A stretch of 64,000 nucleotides of DNA from contig JAEXSP010000007.1 of assembly GCA_023453795.1 (NCBI GenBank), positions 310,001 through 374,000 of the forward strand. The letters run 5' to 3'. The notes under the pieces were generated by a model. The model saw nothing but the letters and a program-made list of their open reading frames with translations. It searched no databases and was not told the origin of the DNA. Each line of letters opens with the position of its first letter. Within the stretch, counting starts at the first letter, position 1. Positions 52,392 to 61,800 of the stretch are shown here, piece after piece. This DNA comes from Bacillota bacterium. Its GTDB lineage: Bacteria > Bacillota > Clostridia > Acetivibrionales > JAEXSP01. Made by a program: the position numbers and the translations under genes.

Positions 52392-55300
52392 ATGAAAAAA
52401 AATAAGTATTTCAAGGGGATATCAATTGTATTAATCGTTTTATTGATAACCTGTCTAGGGGTAAAAGTTGATTTGTCAAGAAATGGCGTTTTAAATTTGA
52501 GAGCGGAAACAGTAAATGCTGCGGATTATACTTTTACTAATTTTTCTTGTGGTAGAGACACATATGTAAGCGGTGGTATAAGTATAAATAACAATAAAGT
52601 GAATGTTGATATTACATTAAATAGTGGTTATTTGTTAGGTAGTGGAGGTGTTGCTACTTTAAAAACAACAACAAAAGGAAATTATGGTTTAAATATAGAA
52701 ACTTATTACAACACATATCGGATTTATGGAAGTGTTAATTTAGATAGTTCATGGATTGGAACTAAAATTTGGAATGTATCTGGGACATACAGAACTGCTT
52801 ACACCTCAAATATGTATGAAGGATATGCAAATCCAGACCCCAATATTACCATAACGGCTGATATGATTGATACTGCTCCTGTTTTATCAGTAATATCACC
52901 TTCACAGGATAATGTGTTTTCTGAGACAGATACCACGATAAAGCCGACAATATCTGTTTCTGATTTCGATAATGATACGTTGACATGCAAATATTATGTG
53001 GATTCAGAGACATCACCTAGAGGAACAGAGACTGTTACTAATACATCTAGCCTCCAATCGATAACTTTTACAAACGGAATAGATTTCAGTATATTATCGG
53101 ATGGAAATCATACAATTAAATTTGAAGCGTCTGATGGTAGACTTAACCCCGTTAGCCAAATAATTAGTGTTAATGTAGATAAATCTGCACCAATAATTAA
53201 TTCTGTTACTACATCATCTGCATACAATAGTATTACTCTGTCGGGAACAGCAACTGATGCAATAGCAGGTCTTGACCCATACCCATATCGGTATACAATT
53301 GGGACAACACCAACTAACTGGTTAACAGAAGCAACTAACACATGGAACAACCTTATACCAAATACACAGTATGACTTAAAATTTGAAGCTCGTGATGCTA
53401 AGGGCCATATTGCAGCTAATACCCAGAGTATTAAAACGAAAGCACAACCACCTGCCTTGACTGTAGACAATCCTTCTTCATATACGGTGGACTTGACAAC
53501 AGCTGACAATAACCCTGTAAACACTCAATACCAGATAAGTGTCAATAATGGGGCCTCATATGTAACCTCAGAAGGAAAACTTACGACAGGTTCAACCTGG
53601 ATGACATTCCCCGCAAGCAAGAAACTAACAGTCTCCGGACTTACCCCGGATACTACATACAACTTCACTATTAAAGCAAAGAATGCTGAAAACATAGAAA
53701 CAGTCACTTCGTCTGCAAGCGGTACGACTCTTGTAGCACCTCCCGGATCACCTGCAAACATTGTGGCTACTGCCACAAACAATTCAATAACAGTAGCATG
53801 GGACCCTGTAGCCGATGCTTCAGGTTATGACATTGAAGCTGACGGAACTGTCATAGACACCGGCAAAAGCACTTCATACACCATAACAGGACTCACCCAG
53901 AACACCCAGCATACATTTAAGGTGCGTTCAAAGGGCGTTGGAGGAGCAGGCAATTGGAGTACCCCTATAACAAAATCCACCCTTCCCAATTCACCCGGAG
54001 TGCCGATCAACATAACAGCTGCGCCTTCAAGCAATTCAATCACAATCGTATGGGACTCTGTGGGCGGTGCGACCGGCTATGACATAGAGGTTGACGGTCA
54101 AGTGGTGAACAACGGTCCGACAACGAACTATACACATAGAGGGCTTGCTCCGGGAACACATCATGAATACAAGGTGAGAAGCATCAACCCCGGAGGAAAA
54201 AGTGAATGGAGTCCGGTAGTTAATGCATCAACTACAGCGGAAGCACCATCCGTGCCTGCAAATTTGAGCGCTGCGCCAACGCACACTGAAATCGTGGTTT
54301 CTTGGGATCCCATAACAGGAGCATCCTACGACATAGAAGTAGACGGGACAATAATAGACAATAGCACAAGGACAAGCTACACTCATACAGGACTTACTGC
54401 AGGGACGGAGTACAGATACAGGGTAAGATCCAAAAAGAACGGTTCAGTGGGTGATTGGAGCGCTGCTTTGACCATATCCACCTTGCCGAATGAATTCGGG
54501 GTGCCTGCCAACATACAGGCAGCAGCAGGAGACACAGCGGTAACAATAACCTGGGATGCAGTACCGGGTGCGACAGGTTACGAAGTAGACGCAGATGGAA
54601 CCATAATAGACAATGGTTCAAGCAATACCTGCATTCATAACAACCTTGCACCGGGGTCGCAGCATTCATATCAAATAAGAGCAAAAAATGCTGCACAGAC
54701 AAGCGACTGGTCTCCAGCAGTAAATATTACAACAAACCTTTTAGCCGCCCCTGCGAATTTAACAGCAACGGCAACTGAAAGTTCAATAACCGTGACATGG
54801 AATACTGTTACAGGAGCAGCGCTGTATGATCTGGATGTGGATGGCACAGTAACAGAAAACTTAACCAATACGTCATATACCTGCACAGGACTTCTTCCAA
54901 ACACCCAGCACACATTCAAGGTAAGGGCCAAGAATGAGGCAGGAGTTAGTGCATGGACAATTCCGCTGGCAAAATCCACCGCATTCTCAGGAGCCAACAT
55001 ACCTGCCAAGGTAACAGCGATGTCGGGAAGTACAAGCATAACTCTTCTTTGGAGCGGTGTTGAAGGTGCAACTGCATATGATATTGAAATAGACGGAACC
55101 GCAACAAGTGATATAACTGGGACTTCATATAAGCATACAGGCCTTGCAGCCGGAACGCAGCATAAATATAGAGTAAGGGCAAAAAGCAGCAGCGGTACGG
55201 GAAATTGGAGCAATCTGATTACAGTTTCAACACTTCCGCTAGGGCCGGCAGTACCTGTAAATCTCACCACGACTGCATCCACAACGACAATACAGCTTAC

Positions 55301-55832
55301 GTGGGATGCGGCGGAAAATGCAGCCTCATATGAAATAGAAGCTGACAATGTAGTAATACCTGTAGGTCAGGGAACTTCATACCTTCACACCGGACTTAGC
55401 CCAAACACAGAACACAAATACAGGATAAGGTCAAAAAACTCAAACGGCACAAGCGCCTGGAGTGAAATGAAAACAATAAGTACAAAAAGCTCAACAGAGA
55501 CATTTACACTTAGTTGCGCAGCAGATGAAATCTTCAATCTGCAATTTGAAGCAAATGACATGTCTTCTCCTGATAGTGTCTCCTATACAATCACGTATGA
55601 TGCCACACAACTGGATGTGACGGATCTGTGCTCCACAACTGCCAAGCAGGATCTCGCACCCGGATATATAGCGGGCAGTGACATAAAAATCGTACAATTT
55701 GTACCTGGGACAATAACCTTCATAAAAACTGGAATAACATCCCCCGGTGAGGCTTGGACAGGATTTGTAAACAGCATCAAATTTAAATCCAAAGTTGAAG
55801 GCCCGGTAACAATAACATACAGTATAAACTAA
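52392..55832 (+). CDS. Secreted multi-fibronectin-type-III protein
   Basis: Extracellular protein of 1146 residues. Signal peptide at about 1-35. An N-terminal unrecognised domain (40-160) is followed by a bacterial Ig/cadherin-like unit (about 165-265), two divergent FN3-like units, and seven canonical FN3 units (about 452-1034), each of about 82-85 residues with the pattern VPANxxA, ITVxWDxVxGAxxYDIEVDG and YxHTGLxPGTxHxYRVRxKN. The last 110 residues form a beta-sandwich-like domain (YTITYDATQLDVTDLC) reminiscent of cohesin-type folds. The 5' third is more AT-rich than the FN3 part. GAGGAGG lies 7 bp before ATG 52392. It is 34 bp upstream of the protease-RHS gene and is probably its surface partner or adhesin. 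Confidence 0.85.
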   Translation: MKKNKYFKGISIVLIVLLITCLGVKVDLSRNGVLNLRAETVNAADYTFTNFSCGRDTYVSGGISINNNKVNVDITLNSGYLLGSGGVATLKTTTKGNYGLNIETYYNTYRIYGSVNLDSSWIGTKIWNVSGTYRTAYTSNMYEGYANPDPNITITADMIDTAPVLSVISPSQDNVFSETDTTIKPTISVSDFDNDTLTCKYYVDSETSPRGTETVTNTSSLQSITFTNGIDFSILSDGNHTIKFEASDGRLNPVSQIISVNVDKSAPIINSVTTSSAYNSITLSGTATDAIAGLDPYPYRYTIGTTPTNWLTEATNTWNNLIPNTQYDLKFEARDAKGHIAANTQSIKTKAQPPALTVDNPSSYTVDLTTADNNPVNTQYQISVNNGASYVTSEGKLTTGSTWMTFPASKKLTVSGLTPDTTYNFTIKAKNAENIETVTSSASGTTLVAPPGSPANIVATATNNSITVAWDPVADASGYDIEADGTVIDTGKSTSYTITGLTQNTQHTFKVRSKGVGGAGNWSTPITKSTLPNSPGVPINITAAPSSNSITIVWDSVGGATGYDIEVDGQVVNNGPTTNYTHRGLAPGTHHEYKVRSINPGGKSEWSPVVNASTTAEAPSVPANLSAAPTHTEIVVSWDPITGASYDIEVDGTIIDNSTRTSYTHTGLTAGTEYRYRVRSKKNGSVGDWSAALTISTLPNEFGVPANIQAAAGDTAVTITWDAVPGATGYEVDADGTIIDNGSSNTCIHNNLAPGSQHSYQIRAKNAAQTSDWSPAVNITTNLLAAPANLTATATESSITVTWNTVTGAALYDLDVDGTVTENLTNTSYTCTGLLPNTQHTFKVRAKNEAGVSAWTIPLAKSTAFSGANIPAKVTAMSGSTSITLLWSGVEGATAYDIEIDGTATSDITGTSYKHTGLAAGTQHKYRVRAKSSSGTGNWSNLITVSTLPLGPAVPVNLTTTASTTTIQLTWDAAENAASYEIEADNVVIPVGQGTSYLHTGLSPNTEHKYRIRSKNSNGTSAWSEMKTISTKSSTETFTLSCAADEIFNLQFEANDMSSPDSVSYTITYDATQLDVTDLCSTTAKQDLAPGYIAGSDIKIVQFVPGTITFIKTGITSPGEAWTGFVNSIKFKSKVEGPVTITYSIN

Positions 55833-55866
55833 TTGAGCGTACAGAGTAGAAAACAGGGGGAATAAA

Positions 55867-58800
55867 ATGAAGAGGGTAATGGAAAAGATATCCAAAATAT
55901 TAGTAATGGTATTGATATTGAACACAATATCAACCTTGCATTTCAATATAAGCTTTGCAAAGGGACAAGAAAAAGTACGACCGGACAAGACTCAAATTCT
56001 TGTTAAGTATAAAGACGACAGCAAAAGCGAAACCACAAAAGGCAATATAAAGAAAAAGCTTAAGCTGAAAAAGCTAAGCAGGGAAAAGAAATTCAAAAAG
56101 ACAAAGATAGAGCTTATTAATATTGATTCAAGCGATAATATTGATGAGGTAGTTAAAGAACTCAAGAAGGATTCGAATGTTGAATATGCACAGCCGAACT
56201 ATGAACTGACAATAAATTCGATTCCTGAAGATCAAAGGTTTGCCGAACAGTGGGCTCTTCAGAACAACGGACAAGAGGTAGAGGGAGTTAAGGGAAGGTC
56301 AGGCGTAGACATAAACGCATTGCCTGCGTGGGATCTGACCAAGGGCTCACAAAATGTAGTAATAGGACTTCTCGATACGGGCATAGACATAAACCACAGC
56401 GATCTCAAAAACAATATATTTGTCAATACAAAAGAAACAACGGGCAATGCAATCGACGATGACGGTAATGGGTACATAGATGACGTTAATGGCTGGGACT
56501 TTACCAACGGGGACAGCACAGTATACGACTCGCCTGCAGCAGATCTCCACGGTACTCAGATGGCAGGCATAATAGCGGCAGGAACAAACAGTAAAGGTAT
56601 AAGCGGTACGGCTCCAAATGTAAAGATACTTCCCTTGAAGTTCATAAATGAAAGAACCGGTTATACCTGCGATGCCATAGATGCCATTGAATATGCGATG
56701 TCTATGGGAGTCAAGATAATAAACTGCAGCTTCGGAGGAAGCGACAACAACTATGCTCTTATGGACACGATGAAGAACAGCGGCATACTCTTCATTTGTG
56801 CGGCAGGAAACCGAGGCGGGAATGTGGCAACATACCCTGTTTATCCGGCATGCTTTAATATACCTAATATTTTGTCTGTTGCATCTCTTAACAACAATGG
56901 TGTACTGGACCAGGCATCCGGATACGGAAGCGGCATACAAGTAGCAGCTCCCGGAGTGGATATACTTACAACTACTCCGGAAAGCACATATGGTTATGTC
57001 AGCGGGACATCGGCAGCGGCAGCAAATGTAACCGGAGTTGCGGCCTTGGTAAAAAGCTACCTGCCAAACAGCACAATAACGGACATACAAAGCAGAATCA
57101 AAAATAACGTCACATCATGTGCTGCACTCCAGGGAAAGGTAAGCACGGGCGGAAGGGTTAATGCGTATGGAGCCCTTACGAATACTAAACTGCAGGCTGA
57201 CAGTTATATGCCTGAGGGGTCTGGAAGCAGTGACCAAACCGGTTCGGGAGAATACGGACAGGATTTGTGGTACACTATGGATCAGCTTTCAAAGATTAAA
57301 GAAAAGCTGCATTACGGCGAAAGCGGAGTCAACCCGGCATCAGGCAACTATTCCTTTACAGTGAACGACATGTCGATAGCCGCACCCGGTTTCCAGGTCA
57401 ACATATCCAGAACTTACAATTCCAAAAGCAGCAAGAACACACCACTGGGGAGAGGCTGGACATTCGGCTTTGAAGGAAACATAACAGGAACCGACAAGGT
57501 ATGGGCTACGCTACCCAATGGAAGTGTGCAATGCTTTATTCTTGATACCGCGACAAACAAATATACAGCAGATGATTCCAGAAGCACTCTAGTAAAAAAT
57601 CAGGACGGAACGTTCATTCTGACTACCAAGGATCAATATTCTTACGGCTTCAATGTAAAAGGGTGGCTCAACTGGATGAAGGACAGGAGCGGTAATGTCC
57701 TGTCCATAGACGTTGACGATAACGGGAAGATCAGCAAGATTACCGACACTGCATCAAGGCAGTATACAATTACATATAATTCAAGCGGATTGATAGACAA
57801 TATCAAGGACCCGCTGAATAGGGTGACCCAATATAAATATGACTCTAATAAACTGCTTACCCAGGTAATAGACCCCATGGGGAAGACAATGAATTATACG
57901 TATGACGGGTATGGATATATAACGGAAGTACGCGACAATGGAAATAACCTTGTAGAAAAGCTTACTTACAACCATAATGCAGGAGATACCGAGGGCAGAG
58001 TCACAGATGCTACGGATGCATATGGGGACAACTCTAAATATACCTACGATATACTGAACAGGAAGACGACAATAATCGAGAACGGGACAAGAACCTGGGT
58101 ATATTGGTTTGATCCATCCATGTATACGGTCAAGACACAGGACCCGGAAGGTAAATTTGAAGAGACGGAATACTATCTGACAAACGGAATGAACAAATTT
58201 GGAGATGTTAAATCCTCTACCGACAGGAACGGCAACAATACTCTGTACGAAATAGACGACAGGGGCAATGTAACAAAAATAACAAACCCTGACGGCAGCT
58301 TCAAAGTCCGTGAATATGACAGCAAGAACAATCTTATCAAGGAAACGGATGAGTTGAGCAAGGTTACATATTATATTTATGATACAGAAAAAATAAATCT
58401 GCTGAAAAAGGTGCAGCCGTTAAACGGCACAGATGACTATACGGATGGTTCAAGCACTGAGTCAAATTATGCAATTACAACCTACAGCTACTATTCAGCC
58501 GGGGAAAATGGCTATACAATCAAAGGCCTTCTAAAGTCCGTAAAGGACCCGGAAGATAAGACTACAACTTATGAATATGACTCATACGGCAATATTACAA
58601 AAACAACAGATCCGTCAGGAAAGGTAACAATAAACCACTATAATTCAATAGGCTGGGTTGATTACAGCATTTCACCGAATAACGACAGAACAGACTACAC
58701 CTATGACAGCAACGGGCTTATTGAAAAGACCGTGCGCAACAACGGCGCTGAAGTGACCAGAGTGTCCTATGATGACATGGGCAGGGTTCTGAAAGAAATA

Positions 58801-61800
58801 TCCCCCAAGCAATACAGGGCTTCCGATGACAATATTGCAAACCATACCTATAACGGTGATTATGGAACCAGGTATTCATATTACCCGAACGGACTACTCA
58901 AAACTGTTACCGATGCCGAAAACAATACAACAGCATACGGGTACGATATTTACGGAAACAAAACGTCTGAGACGAAACCAAACGGAGCTGTATACATATA
59001 TGAATATGATGTATTAAACAGGCTTGTAAAAGAATATTTTAAGGAAAACAAGGATGTTCCCGATTCAGGCAGGGTTCTCCTGAAAGAGTATTCATATGCT
59101 GTACTATCTGACGGCAAGACACAGAAAAAAGAAATAAAATACATAACTGACACTGAAAAGGCAGAATGCACTTATATATATGATTATGCAGGAAGGCTTG
59201 TCGAACAGCAGAATCCGGACGGTTCAAGGACGTTGGCAAACTATAATTCCAACGGAACAGTAAACACAACAACAGCGAAAAACGGAAGCATAACCTTCTA
59301 TAAATATGACGGCCTTAACAGGCTTACAGAACAATGGACACCCTTTGAAGTATCAAATGGCAATACAATGTATACATATTCGAAAATCGAATATGACAAA
59401 TCTGGCAGGAAAACAATAGAGAAAACTAGCAGGGACAAGGTACTCCTGAACAATGTGCCCCAAAGCTTTATTACAACCACCTATGATTACTACGATAACG
59501 GCAAGGTTAAAAAGGTTTGCAGCAGCGACGGAAGAAAGACAGAATATGAGTATGACGGCGACGGAAACATTTTGAAGCAGGATGTCTATACTGATACAAC
59601 GCATAAGAACACGACAGAATATACCTACAACCACTTGGACAAGCCGCTGACAGTAAAGTTGCATGTAAAAGAGGGTGATCTTGCCGGTAAAGACTTCTCA
59701 AGTGTAGCAGATACCGTACTTACAACAGAGAATACCTATGATGCAAACGGAAACCTTGATACAGTAACAACACCGAATAATATTACAACAACTTACACCT
59801 ATGACAACCTCAACAATCAGACCGGTACAAGTCAGCCCGGACAGAACGAGACAGGAAATGCGGTAAACATAACAACCGCAGTCACATATAATTGGGAAGG
59901 AAAACCTTTATCCAAAACCGATGCAAAAGGGAATACAACCTATTACACCTATGATCAGCGGGGCTTCCTGACAAAAGTGACAGATGCAAAAGGCGGAGTT
60001 ACTGCATACTGGTATGACAGAGCAGGAAGAAAAATAGCTGAGGTTTCGCCCAAAAATTACAGTGCCGTTAAGGACTTGTCTGAAATGAACAGGACAGAGT
60101 ATGCATATGACTTGATGGACAGGGTTAAAACCAAATCCGAAATATACAGGGATACTGATTCTTCGGCTTGGACAAGCTTTGTTTCTAAAGCATACCAATA
60201 CGACCTGTCCGGAAATATAGCCAGAGAGCAGGATGCGCTTGGATATGAGTCCGGCTATGGTACGGAGTACACCTATAATCTGGCAGGCAAGCTTTCAACA
60301 ATGCTCGACCCTGCATCAAAGGATAGAGCGCTTCCGTTCACTACAAAATATGAGTACGACGGGCTCGAAAGAAAAATATCAGAGACGAATGCAAAAGGAA
60401 TAGTAACGGCATATACGCTGGATGATGCCGGAAACGTACTGAATACCGTAGTGAATAGCAAAAAGATTCTGGAAAGCACATACGACCTATTAGGAAATGA
60501 GCTTACACAAAAGGACGGTAACGGTAATACAACATGCTATGAATATAACGTGTTTAACGAGGTCAGGAAGACTGTAACTCCGGGAGATGCTACAATACAG
60601 GCCAATACGGTCATATACCAGTATGACATCATGGGACGCCTTGCAAATAAAGAAGATTCTTTGGGCTGCGTTAATAAGTATACCTATGACAATCAGGGCA
60701 GGGTGCTTTCAGAAACCGAGCGGAAGCAGGATGGTACGGAAGACATCACAACATCCACAAAATATGATGTAAATGGGAATAAGCGCTATGTCACGGATGG
60801 CAACGGAGTAACCACGGAAAATGTATATGATGGTTTAAACAGGCTTACATCCACCAGCACTTCTGGGAAAACAACAAGCTACGGCTATGATGCCAATGGA
60901 AACAAGACCAGCGCAACAGACTGGAGGGGCAACACTTCCACCAGCTTATATGATCCGCTTAACAGGCTTGTCGAGAAAAGGGATGCATACGGTAAGCTGA
61001 TACAGAAGCTCGAATACAACCATAACCACGTCCAGGTGAAGTCATATAGTACATTTGACGGCATTACCATGAATGTTACGGAATACAGGTATGACAAGAA
61101 CAACAGGCTGATAACTACCATAGACCCGGACGGTCATATAACAAGCCAGAGCTATGACAATACCGGCAACATAGCTACAAAGACCGACGGAAGGGGCATA
61201 ACCACAAAATATGCATATGACGATTTCAACAGACTCCAATCTGTGACAAATGCAAAATCGGAGACAACAGGCTATACATATGACCTTTGCGGGAACATGC
61301 TCACCAAAACGGATGGAAACGGAAATACAACCACCTACGAATACAACACTGCAAACAAGCTTGTAAGAAAAACAGACCAGGGCGGGAGACTGGGAACGCC
61401 GGGCAGCTATGCATATGCTGACGGAAAGAGCGAGACCTATACCTATTACCAAGACGGCAGTTTGAAAACAAAAACTGACAGAAACGGGAAAAGGACAGAT
61501 TACACCTATGATATACATGGAAGAATGCTTTCACAAGCAATAGGCGATAATACAGTCTCATATACCTATGATAATAATGGCAACCAGCTTACAATGACCG
61601 ACAGCACCGGGACAACAGTGAGAGAATATGACGACTTTGACAGGGTGACAAGCAAAACAGTTCCCAATATTGGGAAATCAAATTACACCTATGATACAAT
61701 AGAAAACGATGGATGCTGGAGCGAAACGACAACCGATCCGAAAGGCAATGCTACAGTAAAGGTATATGACAAAACAGGAAGACTGTGGAAGGTTACGGCA

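Noticed and set aside
54671..55348. Minus-strand ORF of 225 codons inside the FN3 gene
   Set aside because: Frame shadow of the FN3 repeats; no family features, and the plus-strand protein is clear.
56347..57090. Minus-strand ORF of 247 codons opposite the subtilisin domain
   Set aside because: Cys/Tyr/Val-rich shadow translation, no start signal, and the plus strand carries an intact catalytic triad.
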